DNA of 64,000 nt, taken from contig CM053261.1 of the NCBI GenBank assembly GCA_028583405.1, forward strand, positions 11,650,459-11,714,458. The letters are read 5' to 3'. The notes beneath the pieces were generated by a model. The model saw only the letters and a list, made by a program, of their open reading frames with translations, ran no database searches and was not told the origin of the DNA. Position numbers and translations under genes: made by a program. Below are positions 37,854-52,172 of this stretch, in pieces. This DNA comes from Pogonophryne albipinna. Lineage: Eukaryota; Chordata; Actinopteri; Perciformes; Artedidraconidae. Positions within the stretch are counted from its first letter, which is position 1; every line of letters begins with the position of its first letter.

Positions 37854-40800
37854 CTAAAGCAGGCCATCTTGTTCAAAAACGGAGGGCAGGAGGGAGAAGT
37901 CGAAGGGCAAAAACTTTACACCGGTCCCATGGTAGAACTTATTCTGAAACTCCACCCTGAAATCAAATGGCCAAGTGAGCAATGAGGGAACTTTTAATAA
38001 ACGATAAGGGAGGTAATTGCAAACTGTGAGAGCTAAGTCACACCACCAAAACAAATATTTAAAAGAAAAGAAAATCAATCATGTCTTAATACTGTTACTT
38101 TGTTTTAAAGATATATATTTTTCAAGCTCTCATTAAATGTATTTTTGGTCAAGTTGAACAAGTCATCATCAAATAAAGTATCATTAATAATACCATGATA
38201 TTAATAATATAGCTAATGTGTATGATGAATAGATGTTGTGTTGTTTGGAAAATCAATTGTTTGATTTAAAGATACAATACACAAAATCCTATGTTTACAG
38301 ACAGTTTTTTAGCCTAATTTGCTAGTACATTGAAATTATTTGAGATGTTTCTTCAAGACAACAAGTCTTTTCCACTATTTTCTGCACAAAACAATTTTTA
38401 TAAACTAAGAAAACAATTGGCTAATTACAATAGCTAAAATCCAAACCAATGTCTCATATCACAGTATTCATTTTGAATTCCTTAACTGAAGAATGATTGT
38501 GAATATTCAGATCAGTCGGTACAGGAAGACTCACCAGTGCAATCTCAGAGCGTGGAGGAAAGCTGATAAACCCTCCATCACCAGCAGGATGGACACGGTG
38601 AGCACAGCGAAGAGGCCGAACACGGGAACTAAAAACACCACCCCCACCCTCGTGGTCATCCTCAGGCCCAGACGCATCACCATGCCCCACAACACCTCTG
38701 ACAGCTCTGAAAACAAAACAGAATACGTCCATGGAGATGCACTAAGACACAGAAAAAGAATGAATATCTGAGGGAAATAAAGTAGTAGTAGTTATTGTGA
38801 CTGCACTCACGGGCATGGGCCAAGCTGAGCGCCCACAGACGCAGGTATGATGCAGTGTTGGAGATGCAGCCCAGGCAGAACTCTATGGTGTGAATGGACT
38901 GGTACAGGAGCACATCCCCAAAGTCAAACTGAAAAACAGTTCAAACAATACATATTATAGCCCTGATGATGTTATACTGAGGGGAATGATGTCTGCGGTT
39001 CTCCTGTTTAATAAATTACATATTTATTTTGAGAGAATATCTTTTAGTTCTGGAAAATACAAGTCCTCTCATGCTTTGGGAAACATAAGCAACATTTTTC
39101 ATAAATGTCTGATATCTTATAGACCAAAGGGCAACATGATAAATTGATAAAATAATCAACATTTAATTTATTAATGGACGATTTAAAGATTCATAAGCTG
39201 TCGCCCCTAAAATACACAAGACAACTACACGCTTTTTCAAAAGGCTGTAACTAAATACAGCTCAAAAGACAATTTCAGGCACAATGCTAAATCTAGCCAT
39301 GCATACACAGGATGACCGACAGAGGCAGCCAGACAGTGTACAATGGCAGGTCATTTAAAGTGACATATTACAGCTTTCCAGATCAAAAGTAGCTGGGAGC
39401 ATGGCCATTGTCATGGTGAATGGAAACTGAAAGAAATCTAAATATCAGCATTTTATTTTGAAGGGCTGTCAATCCACATTACAAATTAAAATTAAATTAA
39501 ACTAGGATATACTATCTATTACAAAAAAGGGAAGTGCTGGCTATAAGCAAACCAAAGCTGCAAATCGTACTGTATAACTAAAGGCATATTGCGCTTGTTT
39601 TATAGTTTTGTTTTTTTCACTATCTGTGGTGCATCTTGTTTCTATGATATTGAAAGCTCTATATATTTGACTACAATGTGAATGGAAAAGCCTTACTAGG
39701 TATAAGATTAGAACATGTGCAATAGCTTTAAACTCTGTGCATCAGTTTCATTATCTTATTTGCATGAAATAAAATACATTTAAATGCAACATTTAAAAAG
39801 GCATGGTACTTGTGGATCTCTGACCTCTTTGGGAAGAGCTTCTCTGCCCGGCGTTTCATCAAGTCCCTCCTCTTCATCATCATCTTCATAGGATGCTGCT
39901 GCTGAGGTGTCGTCCTCACTTACACGCCTTACCCTCTCATAACCCTGAGGTGAGACAACACCATTACAGTTGAATGAAAAATGACTCCTGTAGAGTATAA
40001 ATATTTATTTTAAATGTTGGATCAGACATACTCTGCGTCTGCGCAGGCCTTTGCCTCCTCGGTACAGCCAATACAAGTAGAGCGGTTTTCCTAACAGCAT
40101 CACGGGAACTGACAGCATAGCTATGACAATTAAGAAGATTTGCAGCCCAGTCTGTGGAATAAAAAAAATGCATTAGCACAGGATCAAATACAGTCAGAGC
40201 TAAAAGTGTTTGAGGTTGTTACCTGTCCTGGGTAGAGAGGAGCGAGGTCCTTCCCCTGCATGACGAACATGTTAATGAAGTGGATGAGGATGCTGGGAGC
40301 CTGGCTGGAGTCTCGAGCCCCGAACGCCAACCACTTGTAGACAATCATGAACACCAGGTAGCCAAAGAGACAGAGCAGGAAGAGCAGCTCAGGAAGAAAC
40401 AGCAGGTAGACATTAAACTTCTGCTGGAAGTGCCTGAGGGGAGAGAACAGAGTATGGGAATAGAGGAAATGATAAGAGTGGTTTTAATGATTGCACCCTT
40501 TACATTCTCTTCAAAACAATATATTGTTTTTGTAGGCGATAGTAGAGAAAGATTCAGGATTTAAAGGCTTTACTGTCATATGCCCAACAGCTAGTTTCAG
40601 TCCCAAGCTCCTCCAACAATTCAACACACATATGCATAAAAAATGGTGCAAGTGACGAATATAAAAGTAAATGCAGAAGAAGGTAAACTGTAAACGTGTA
40701 AAATAGATTAAGATTAAATAAAGGGTGTAAAATGAGATTCAGTACAGTGGAACAAAATACTGCTAGAAAATATGTGAGCTGTGCGTGAAATAAGCATGAA

Positions 40801-43800
40801 GTTCTGTGGTGTGTTATTGTTTCATATTCCAGTTTTATTTGTGACATTTATGAGAAGCAGCTGGTACAGCTATGATAGAAAAGCTATGGGCGCTGTATTT
40901 TTGAATTGATGGATTGCATTGCTGTAAGAATACATAAATAAAATGGATGTACGGTTCCTGTCAGGGACTGGAGCCACTCACAGGTGATTGAAGATGCTCA
41001 GCACCACGCCAAAGCTCATGTGGATAACACCAATAACCACTGACATCTTCATCTTGTAGGAGTTGAGGAAGGACAGCCGGTTCACTGCCAGGTTCCATAT
41101 CTGATATTAAAAAGCATCTCAGTGAAAATGACTTGGAGATATGAGTCAATTATGTTCTGACGGTAAAGCCTGAGTGCATTTACTCACAGGATCGATGCCA
41201 AATGGGTACGGTCCAGTGAAAACGCCAGTGACGTTGGGGTCTAATGTGAGCAGAGAATTCGTTTGGAGGGTTTTATTTCTGCAATGTAAAAAGAAGAAAT
41301 GCATCAAATACAAAACTCATGAAACACCACACGCTGTATACTGACAGCTTTTGTTAGAGACCATAAACTGAGCTGGAAAACACATTAAATGTCAATATTG
41401 CACAAAACAAAAGACATCCGCAATATAAATGTATTACATATGTTGCGCCTTTCTTTCAGAGTTTCATACATTTGGGGAAATACATTCATGACAATCACAA
41501 ATATGGTTTTGATGCTTCAAAGGAGAGTTAGGAGAATTGTAAACAGAACTGGTTATTACTAAACAACCAATATATTATTTATAGTTTATAGTAATACATT
41601 TGATAGATTTGAAAAGAACCAGGAAAATAATGTGATTAAGAAATATACAACCGGGGTGAACAATAAATGATTTGATGTGAGGAACATAGATTTGATTTGG
41701 TTTCTTTATTTCATTTCAAATGTATCCTTTTAATGAGAATTGAGGATAATAGAAATTGTAAAAATGTAGGAACCATTTAGTCTGTATACATTTGATTTGT
41801 CACTATTTCAAAGTAATGTGTTTTTTCTAAGTGAGTATTTGAGTGGAATGTGTTGAAAAATATCAAAATGAACTCAATTAGACTGACAGATGAAATGGTG
41901 TGTATTTAATGCTAACTCACGTCCACTGCTGATTTGTGAACATGGCCTTGACGCTCCAGGCTGAGCCGAATATATTCAGAGACTTGGAGAAACAGTCGTT
42001 GTAAATCAGCCCGGTGTAGATGGAGAAGATCCCCATCATCAGGATGATGTAACGTCCGCTGAAGAACGTCTCCCATATCTGAGATCGACAGACACACAGC
42101 TGTCAATCTGTGAATCTCACTTACAATCACTGCATTATGGATGAGACTCATTCCTACCTCATTACTGGATCGCTTCTTCTTCTGCTGTTTTTCCGTCAGC
42201 ACCATCCACAGGGCGAAGAGACTCATTACTATGCCGTGCCCGAGGTCGCCAAACATCACGGCGAACAGGAAGGGGAATGTGATGATGGTGTAGGGAGCTG
42301 CCAGTGAGAGAAACGCCCTTCATTATGCTTGTTCACTCTCCAAAGCAAACAATAAGACACTTTAAAGTTGGTTCTTAATGAGCAAAGAGTGGGTTCTTAC
42401 CTGGGCTTACCTCGCGATAATCCCCCACCCCGTACGCCTCCACGATGCTCTGAAAGCCAGACGTGAACTTGTTGGTTCTCAGCAGCGTGGGCGGGGTGTC
42501 GGAACTCGGGATGCGGTTCACAAAGGACGGAACAGTGGCATCACCTTTCCGCTGTGAAGAAACAAAGACAAAAATGTAAAGGAGAATTCTGGACTCGGAG
42601 TTATATAGAAGACACATTGATGACGATTGGAGCTCCCAGTGTTGTGTTAAATATTTACAGGTTTGAGTGATTCTCTGACCAGAAAGTTTACCACTAAAGC
42701 ATTCTTGGTGGGAAATGTAATCTTAACATAAATAAAAAATAAACATTGAGACATAAATGCAGCCTGGAGCAGTAGGACTTACTGGCACTTACTGCACCGC
42801 AAACACATGAAATGCTAACCGACAAAAAACAGGAAATGAAACAACCAACAATAATACTAGAAAACAATAAAAACAGTCAGAAACTGAAGTTATTCTGTTG
42901 ACAGTATTAATATGAAAAGCATTTTTAAAAGACTCATTGTGATACACCTGAATTAATACGTCAACATTTATTTTTAAACCAGCTCAAAAGATTAACAAAA
43001 TCAATCTTTGACTCTATACCCTTAGCTTAATACTCAGTGTAAACTGTATTTTGGCTTACACAAAGATTCTTAAGTAATAATCAAATCTTAATATGAATAT
43101 CAATACTTGGTGTTTATTGAGGCTGTTTTATTAAATGTTAGTAAGTATGTACATTTTATTATTTTAAACACAGCTTTTTTCCCCACTTTTGTTAAAAAGT
43201 ATTGTATTGTTCGAGAGGCTTTTGGGCATTTTTTAAACGTGTCATTTTAAAGTTTATTGAGCATGATGGCAGTTTACGGTTCCCATAAATAAAAACCCAG
43301 CCCTAATAATAATTTCCCCTCACCGCTCCTTCTTCCAGCGCCCCCCGCAGGTTGGCCAGGTCGCTGACGGGACACCACACCTCGGCGATCAGACACTTGT
43401 TGGTGACGTCGAAGCTGCAGAGGTTCAGGATGTGGTAGATGGCCTTCATCTTCTTCACCTGCACCACCCAGCTGAAGGCCGACTCAGAGGCCTTCTGCAG
43501 AACCTGCCTCAGGTACTCCTCAGTGCGGTGCAGCACCTGGGGGAAGACAACAGTTACTACAAACTCACTGAGTGTGTGGACGTGTTTCATGTTTCCGTCT
43601 TTCTTCATTGATCCTACGTTGTTCAGGTCTTGGATGCGTGTTCGTAAACTGTCCAGCACATCCGCTCGCTCCTCATCGTTCTCAGGGTGCGGGTAAAGGT
43701 GGCAGTGGTAACTAGAGAGGACAGAGACAGGACATGAATGCTGATTAATGATGAAGGAGAATACAAAGATACACTGAAAGGTTTAATCATGTGATGATGG

Positions 43801-46800
43801 TATTCTTACCAATCGCAGATTTTCTGTACTTTCTGTCCGATCTGGTCTCCCCAGAAAGAGATGAGAAACACAACACTTTTGCTGATCTCGCCCTGAAACA
43901 ACAAAGATCAGGCAAGTTTTTATCACAGCTTTAAAAAAAAAACTTTTACACCTAATACTGTACAGCACTTTTTATTTGAGTTTGTAGACAAGTAGGATTT
44001 AAGTGCCATCATTGTGTCATAGTGTCCTTTTTCTGACATGCCTAAATCCCAGTCATGAAGTTTTAATTTAAGAACCCAAAAACGTTAAATGACCTCGGTT
44101 TCTAAATATATCGAAATATTCATAAGCTTATAAGAGCGATGTGTCTTCTACTGTAATTCACAAACCATCTTTGGCTAAATTCAAGGCAGCTGCAGAGAGC
44201 ACACTAACCAGGGAATAGCAGACACATTTTTTGTTTAGCGGTTACATTTACCGGTGATGTTTGTCCAGGTAAGTAGTGACAATCAGCTAGAAATATCTGT
44301 CAATATCTTTATGTTTGCCATGGCCCTTCGCTGTAAGACTTTGCTTAATGTGTTTGCTTCATTAAGCCTAAATGGAACCGGTTCCAACATATCCCTAGTT
44401 TAAATGTGGTTGAATCAGATTTACAGAAGCAATATAAGCCAACACACCAATAACTTACATCACATTTGAAATCCAATGTTAATAACCTCTGATTGGTGCA
44501 CAACAATGGTTAAAATGTTAACAGGGTAACTTGTAATCTGTAACCTATTGCATTTCAAAAGCAACCTTCCTAACCCTGGAAATACAAAATCACCTCCAAC
44601 TGAGCTTTGCCAACCCATAACCAATAGGAAACGCAAGAAGAAACACAGAAAAGCAAAATAAAGGGAAGCTAGACATTGTGTTCATGTTGCTCATAGTAAG
44701 GAGCCGATAGAGATAACAGCTTTTCATGGGCCTTAAATAACAAAAAAAAACAGCAACGAATGATACACCATCTCCCATGCACCATGCAGTAACTCACAGT
44801 GTCGAGGTCAGTGAGGTTCTCGTCCACCTCTGCGTAGCTGAGGATGGTGTAGCCCTTACACACTCTCCACAGCATGCGCTCGAAGGCCTCCACCTTCACC
44901 CGCTGGATGAGACCGGAGACAAACCTGCAGCCAGGAGAGATCAGCAGAGGTTAGAGGTTCATTTCTTTATGATAGCACACATTAAGATGTTGTGTTGTGC
45001 TGTGTGGATGTTAGTGACAAGTATTTCCGCGCCGCTCACCCCAGCTTGGCTCCGAGCCTCTGCATGCCGGTGCATCCTGACACCGAGTCCGTCTCCATGG
45101 TGGGGAACTCTTCATACTGAGGACCAAGAGCCTCGTGCTAATTATAAAAGGAAACATGTGAAGTATTGACATTAAAAAATCCACTGCTTGTCAAAGTCTG
45201 CTTTGAAAACCATATTTAATTAAAATAATGTAAGCATTATCTGCAAAAATATTTATTGAGAATTCAAAAGTCTTTTTCTATTAAAATGTTCCCTGACAGT
45301 GTTTTACTATAATAACAATGTTGTAAGTGTTGATAGGAGTGCTGTATCATTGTGCTTTTTTGCATTTGACTGCTGTAGATGTTTATGGTCATATTAACTC
45401 TTTTATATATTGTATATTCAGCTCTTTTTTCTTCTTTGGGATAATGCATTTTCCAGGTTATCCAGCCCATAAAGAAATACTTTATGCTGTAGTTTATTAA
45501 AAAAAGTCAATTTCAAAATCAGATAATATGGAGTTATATGGGGTTAACTGGGCAGGAAGAGGCTGAGAAATGACTAAAGCTGTCATACTTATGTCGTGGG
45601 ATAAAAACCAAATGATTTCCTATTAGATGTAGGGACACATCATTATAGATCAGTACAAATGTGAATGTACAGTACTTGAGTAAATGCACTTAGTTATATT
45701 TCACCACTATCCTATACTTTGTGGTGTTGGCAGATTCTCACATTGACACCATCGTTGCTCTTTGCCGTGTCTCTTATTATCACAGCAGTCTGGATGAGTC
45801 ATTTTTTAGCGACTGCACTGTGACCGTGTCTTTAATCTGAGCCTCTGTCACCACGGGAAACTAAACACGTACGTGACAAGAGAACAAGCTGGCGAGGTTA
45901 AGGGAAGCGTTTCACCTGAGATGTAAACAGAGTGGGAGGAGGACAAAGCAGAACGTTAGGAAGCACACTCACTCTGGAGCGGCTGTGGATGAAGGTGCGT
46001 GTGATCTTCAGCATGTGTGTGTACTCGGTGAGCTCCAGGAGGTTCCTCTGCAGCTTCTCTTTGTTCCGAGCCACCTCGCTCAGCTCCATCTCCAGCCTCT
46101 GAAGCTGCTCCTGCACACCAACACACATCCAACACCACCTTAAGTTTGCATTTAGTTAACTTACGAAGAGGAACAACTGGGAAAATAAAGCAGCAACGCC
46201 ACAAGTCCACACATTTAAAACATTAAACTGGAAAAGGTACATTGACCGATAGCAAGTAGACAAAACATCCTGACTAATTAATCTAATTACATCATTTGGT
46301 CTATGAAATGTCTGAAAAAAGTAAAAATGTGTAATTATGTTTCTCAAAGTCCAAAGCAATGTCTTTAATTGTCTTGTTTTGTCAGTCTAAAACCCAACAC
46401 ATTTGGTTGAATAGGTTTTTAAAAAGAGAAAAGCAGGAAATGTCAATATTTGAAAGGCTGAAAACAGCATTGAGTAATTACCATTATATGATGTTTTTAC
46501 ACTATTTTGTCAACCCTCCATAAAGGGAAACTATGCATGATACCATTAGACAAGGTGGAATAATTGATGCTTTTTGTAACCATGTCCACACTGAACATAT
46601 GGAAAAGATAAGATAAGATGGACCTTTATTAATCCCTGTGGGGAAATTCAAACTGTAGGTTTGTAGACCTGAAGGTGGAAGGACATGCTCAAAAGCAATC
46701 AAAAAACTTGTATAATATATTGTTTACATAGAAAGGAACAGCCAGGATCTCTATGTTGTATATACGTAGTTTATCCAGAAGTGATCAGAACCAGGACACT

Positions 46801-47903
46801 AGTGTTATGTGTAAACAGACAAAGATAAACACCATGAAAGTGTAAAAAATGGTTAATTTTGCAGTAAAATCTGGCTGTTGAAGTGAATCTTACCATGATC
46901 TCGAGCACCTGTCTGGGCGGAGGAGCGAGCGGGCTCTCATCCTCCTCTGGAACAGCGATGAGAGTCTTCTGAATCTCCCTCAGAAGGTAACCTGTCCAGG
47001 AAAAAATGCTGACAGTTTGTTTCGAGGTAATTATTCCAGGAGTGTCGGAGCTAAATCCCAGAGGGACCGCTTTAATAAATCAGCCGTGAGTTGCTTACAT
47101 AACCCTGATGATAGATCATTGAGGTGTACACTAAAGACTACACCCACATGAACCACCCCAGGTGCTCTCTCTCTTACCCAGAATCCTCTCCATCTCCTCA
47201 CATCTCTTGATTTCGCTGACGAAGCGCCGCTGGAACGAGCTGACACTCGGGTTGAGCTGAAACCAGAGGAGAAGCACAGGTTACTGCATCATTCTGGGCA
47301 GGTGCTAAAACAATCACAGCTTTACACTGTCCCTAATATTTTAAATTATTTACTGTTGTTAATACATATTTGTTATATATTTGTAATGGTAGACTTTATT
47401 CTTTTCAATTTTAATGATTTCTTAATGTTTTTATATGCACCAACAAGGGAAAAGTCCTTCAACATATGCTGTACTTCACAAAAAACCCATGATTTAAAAT
47501 ATTTAAATATTGTTAATTTAAGTAAAGCACAATGTGGAATAATTTGACCTAAAACCTTGAAGAAATAAATACATTTTACATTAAAAGTCAGTCATAATGC
47601 AGACAGACAGATAGATAGATATATAATAGCAGGAGGTTCCCCCATACACCATCCCTCTTATGTATCTATGTTTACCAAGAGAAAGACAGAAGTAAGGTAT
47701 CAGTTTCTTCTACATTAAACATAAGATAACGCATATGAATGAGCATAAAGACTACTTCTATACGAGTGTTTTTGCATCCTCTCTATACTTACATCTCGAA
47801 ACTCGACCAGTCCCAGCTCCCCCAGCTCACTGATGCAGTCATATTCTGAGCCGGACTGCAGGAACAGTTGCGCCAGACACATCTCCTCACTCCGAAACAC
47901 CAT
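37854..47903 (-). CDS. atp6v0a2: V-type proton ATPase 116 kDa subunit a2, 847 aa, complete 20-exon model
   Basis: Exons: 47903-47793, 47256-47178, 46991-46894, 46110-45973, 45137-45040, 44924-44798, 43892-43810, 43711-43618, 43536-43324, 42551-42401, 42297-42158, 42078-41921, 41278-41188, 41100-40982, 40433-40223, 40151-40032, 39944-39825, 38928-38811, 38706-38535, 37956-37854; every phase agrees and the total is 848 codons. Subunit a anchors the V1 stalk and forms the proton half-channels of V0. Residues 1 to about 395 are cytosolic ([40 protein letters not shown]). The membrane part starts near [28 protein letters not shown] carries the essential channel arginine at residue 747. The C-terminal [12 protein letters not shown] and FSLLPSVF match isoform a2, which serves Golgi and endosome acidification. 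An acidic insert lies at about 687-705 (EDDDEEEG). An in-frame upstream ATG at 47993 exists, but MVFRSE matches the family start. Fish may have two a2 copies; which one this is cannot be told. Confidence 0.96.
46598..46660 (-). repeat. 3' tail of a LINE/SINE-type retroelement
   Basis: On the minus strand the sequence reads TTTCCCCACAGGGATTAATAAAGGTCCATCTTATC, the frequent 3' tail of fish retroelements. It lies in an atp6v0a2 intron between the third and fourth coding exons. Confidence 0.6.
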
Positions 47904-48567
47904 CTTTATCTGCCTCAGATCTGCTGCGCCGTTTAGTAATCTGTCTGTAGCCCAATGAAGCTGCACACCGAGCCTTTCACCACCCGCCAACACAGGACAT
48001 CACAACACGTAACGAGTCGGCGCGTGCATTTAATCAATTAACACCCCCTCGAGGATTAATTATCGTCAAATAAAAAAGTGCCATTCCAGATGAGGCTTTG
48101 TTTCTCATTCCGAGTCTGTGGACAGTTTTATCGTCGCCTGGTGTCTATTTAATAAAGAATATGAAAACAAAGACAGAAACCTCCCTGATGCACAGGCTCG
48201 CGGAGAAAGGCGTCATCCCGCGAGCGTTTTACCTCCGACACCTGTCATTGTTCCGGCGCTAAAACACGGAGACGACGCAACGCTGGCTGCACAGAAACGA
48301 GCAACAGGCAGACAAAAAGATAAATGTTTAACCCGCCATGATAACAAACTCGGCTGAAGCCAGCAGCACGCGTTAATAAGAGAAGCCACAGTCAGAAATA
48401 GGCTCCGGCCTTAATTCCCACTACGTCGCCCGGCAATTTGACACAGATTGCGTCGCCGGGTTGCCAGGTAGGGTCGCATCCTCTGAAATAATCGTTGTTT
48501 CTTAAATTGTAGAAAATGTAGGATTGTAGAATTGTAGAGAATAGGCAAAACAGGTTCCATTTAGACA
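47904..48567. promoter_or_regulatory. atp6v0a2: Probable atp6v0a2 promoter and 5' UTR region
   Basis: The DNA upstream of the atp6v0a2 start is CpG-rich between about 47980 and 48470, with no TATA box that I can place. A housekeeping CpG-type promoter would suit a V-ATPase subunit. The exact transcription start is not visible. Confidence 0.5.
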
Positions 48568-48850
48568 AAGTATATAATTTCTGCTTGTAAATGTTATTTT
48601 ACTTACGTTTGCCTTGTGTTGCAATGCAATGTAATGTGTTGACATTAAAACTGCAGGTAGGCCTATTTAACACCCTGCTGTATCAACAGCGTGTATTTGC
48701 TTTACTAAAATATATATTTGTTTAGGAAAATGCAGCTCAAGAATACATTTAAAGCCTGCACGAAAGGCTTTTGGGACGAGGAGACTGTAGACAACAAATG
48801 ATGAACAATAACATTTAATTGTAATCATCCTAACTTTTGTATCATTGAAA
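48568..48850 (+). repeat. Copy A of a local direct duplication (partner at 52173-52428)
   Basis: This segment and 52173-52428 match almost base for base in the same orientation, for example through GGAAAATGCAGCT and GCCTGCACGAAAGGCTTTTG. Copy A has two extra short pieces (about 20 nt around TGCAATGTAATGTG, and GGCCT). It merges smoothly with neighbouring DNA on both sides, so it looks like the source. Confidence 0.9.
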
Positions 48851-49399
48851 TGTTTAATGTCTCAAAAGTTTTATTGGAACTTAATTTAGCGGTTTTGCCA
48901 TTATATCTTCCATTTTCAATAGTTATAAATAAAGGTCTATTTTCATATTTCTTTTAAACAATTGAGTTAATCCCTTTGTCTCGAAATGGAACGTTTTTAA
49001 AAGGGGGGTTATCTCGCAAACCTGGCAACCACCGCATTTTCTTATTCTGTTCCGTCACTGAAAAAGGGCCGACCATCTGCACTTCTTTGTGTGTGAAATC
49101 CTTTATGGTGTTTTATTATTATTTGTTTCTTTTGTTGTCAATAAAACAAATCTTACGATGTAATGAATAGTTACATAAAGTTATTAAATTATATTATTAT
49201 TGATGAGACTCTGGCTACATGCCGTTACATAGAAACCACCATGACTCAACACAAATGTTACTTGGGATTAGATGGTTGGGATGTGGTTCATTTTATTTAA
49301 TTGAAATCAGGCATTTAACAATGGGATGTTATTTCTCAGTATTCAAATGAGAGGAGCATCTCAGATGATTTAATCCAGGGGGTTCACAGCTGTGTTTAG

Positions 49400-49665
49400 T
49401 CAGCTAAAGGTGCAAGGAGAAATCTTGGAACCAGAAGGTTGCCAGTTCGATCTCCAGGCTGGCAAGATCAGAGCATTTTTCCCACCATTAGTTTGCCCTT
49501 GAGCAAGGCCCATAGCCCTCAACTGCTCCCTGGTCACTCTGAGATTGTACTGAACAGGTGTGTAAAACCTGAAGCCTCCTGAATTATTATCTTTCATTTG
49601 CGTTAATGCTAACAAGCTCCTGCTGATTTGTGTTTTCCCCCCGGGCGACATTTACATCATGGCGC
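49400..49665 (-). repeat. tRNA-derived SINE relic
   Basis: GGTTGCCAGTTCGATCTCC at about 49438-49456 resembles an RNA polymerase III B box. It is followed by TTGAGCAAGGCCC and CTGCTCCCTGG-type blocks, as in fish SINEs. The ends are diffuse, and strand is uncertain because both orientations contain partial matches. Confidence 0.45.
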
Positions 49666-49856
49666 TGTATATCTGTATGAAGTTCACTAGATCAATGTCT
49701 GATGACCAAAACAATGTTTTAGGAATGTTTTGGTTCTTTTACATTAAAGTAGCAACACACACTTGTGCTTGCCAAACCATATGAAGTAATTGATGTTAGC
49801 ACAATGAAACAGCAATAGAAAAATAACACCATCTGAGTTTAGAGTTTGCTTCCTCT

Positions 49857-52168
49857 ATCAATCAATCAATCAATGTTTATTTATATAGCCCAATATCACA
49901 AATGTTACATTTGTCTCAGTGGTCTTCTTCACAGTTTGTACAGAATATCAGTGTAAAGGCAACCGAACAACAAATATTTGCCAGTGAGGGATATGGGGTG
50001 AAGCTTTTCCAAACGCGTGGTGTTGACAGCAAATCAGGTCTTCTCTTTGTGTGCATTTAAGATGTTTATTTGGATTGCAGGATGATGACAGCAAAACAAG
50101 AGTCGGGTGTTTAACTGATAACTAAACAACTAACTGTGATAAAGAAATAAACCGAAATTAACTCAAAACAAACAGAAAATAAGCGAAAACACGCACGGTT
50201 GAAAAACTGTGTGGCTTCCCTCTGGTGATTCCCAATCCCTAATGCTGTGCACCTGTGTCCTCCCCAAATAGTAGGCTGTACCCTGAAATTGGCTGAGTCC
50301 CCGCCTATGCCCAGGTCAATTCAGTAGTATCACAGCACCTTCATATACAAATATTAAAATACATCAAATTGGCTGCAACAATCAGTATGACAATACGACA
50401 CCCTCTGTCCTTAGACCCTCGCATCGTACAATGAAAAACTTCCAGAGAAAACCCCACAGTTTAAAGGGGAAAATGGGAGAAACCTCAGGGAGAGCAACAG
50501 AGGAGGGATCCCTCTCCCAGGACGGACAGACGTGCAATAGCTGCCGTGTGTAAATCGAAAAGATAATACATTTACAACATAGGTAGTCCAAATGTTTGGA
50601 AATGCATGTGTCTATAATAAGAAGATGAATCCACGAGGATGTCAGCAATCCATCAGGGAAGTAGTATGGTGAGAGTCAGGAAGGACCGCAGAGACAGGTT
50701 CAGCCACGACTCGAAGTCCAGGACTCAGATCCAGTGCTCAGGATCAGGGGCGGTTCTAGGGGGGGGCCAGTGCCCCCTAACACTGACCTCTGACCCCCCT
50801 GTGGCCCCCCCTAACAATGAAAAGTTTTTTAAATGTATATTTTCTGGTACTCGGTTTGCCAAAAACCGCAGGATTTTGTTGCTGTAATGTGAGATTGTGC
50901 AGACACCCTTATGTAAAGTAGAGATGTAACTGTTCATTGCCTTTATTTTGATATAAATATGGTGTTAGTGCAAACATTGCACTGTAACTTAAGCTGAAGC
51001 TAACAGTATCAATCAATCAGGAAAAATAACTATAAGATATATCTGAAATAAATAAGTCTACTGAAACAAATACCAATAACTGTATTGCATTGTTTTCTTA
51101 TGCGCAATTACTTCATACTGTCTAGTTCTCTTTTTCGTCCTGCATTTATTGTGCCCCCCTCAGAAAATAACTGGCCCCCCAGTGGCCCCCCCAGTCAAAT
51201 TGGTCTAGAACCGCCACTGCTCAGGATAGAGGATCCAGGACACACGACCACAGCAACAGGATTAGCCTCGACTCAGGATCCCGGCGTATATATGGACACA
51301 AAAAAGAGATTTGGGGGAAGCTGGGTTAATCGGAACATGAGAGTACACAGGTACAAACAGACAGAAAGACGGAGTAAGGTGCCCCCCCCCCCAACAGTCC
51401 AAGCCTAGCAGCTAAACTAACGTGTCTACATACATGCACTCCCTTAGGATAGGTTGAGGGAAAAGGGTAGCAAGTAAGAAGTAGGAAACAGGTGAAGACT
51501 CAGAGGCACACGCAGGGAGAAAGGTCCCCACTGGAACCTGAATTGGTTAGAGGTAAGGAGTAGGTCAGTGACTACGTTCCACACTCCCGGGCCGGGCTAG
51601 GCCTTCTCTGCAACCTGTTACCCTCTATTAGAACCTCGAGAGGTCAGAGAGGGGAAAGTTTTTGGATAAAGTTTTAAATATAAGATCTAAGTTTTTAGGA
51701 TTTAAATGAAAGAGTAAGAACTCAAATGTATAGGTGAAGAGGCACAACGTATCTACGTCAAAGCACCCTTATTAAATTATTTTATTTTATCACTAGCTTT
51801 ATCAAAAAGGAAGGTCTTAAGCGTACTCTTAAAAACGGATAGGCTGTCTGCCGCCCGAACACAAACTGGAATCTGATTCCACAAATGTGGAGCTTGATAA
51901 GAAAAGGCTCTGGCTCCCATTGTACTTTTTAGAGACTCTAGGAACAACCAACAACCCTGCATTCTTGGAACGCAATGCCCTAGTAGGACAGTAGGGTATA
52001 ATGAGTTATTTAAGGTAAGATGGCGCCTGCCCATTAAGGGCTTTGTAGGCGAGAAGAAGAATTTTAAATTCATGTGTTCTATAGGGAGCCAGTGTAAGGC
52101 AGCCAGAACAGGAGTAATGTGGTCCCTTTTCCTAACTCTAGTTAGTACACGTGCTGCAGCATTTTGAA
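49857..52168 (-). mobile_element. L2-like LINE, 3' part (end of ORF2 plus 3' UTR), interrupted
   Basis: On the minus strand from 52168 the reading gives SIQNAAARVLTRVRKRDHIT, then PVLAALHWLP. After frame breaks it continues to MGARAFSYQAPHLWNQIPV and SVFKSTLKTFLFDKAS (stop near 51777). These are the conserved C-terminal blocks of fish L2-clade ORF2 proteins. The 3' UTR runs to a TCAATCAATCAATCAATG tail at about 49857. Frames are broken, so the copy is dead. An hAT element (50745-51219) is inserted in it. Its missing 5' portion may be the piece at 59378-60990. Confidence 0.85.
50745..51219. mobile_element. hAT-type MITE, 475 bp, with exact 8-bp target duplication, inserted in the LINE
   Basis: The ends are CAGGGGCGGTTCTAG and CTAGAACCGCCACTG, inverted copies with one change. 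CTCAGGAT flanks both ends exactly (50737-50744 and 51220-51227). The interior has C-rich and G-rich subterminal stretches and an AT-rich middle. Confidence 0.93.
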
Positions 52169-52172
52169 TCGA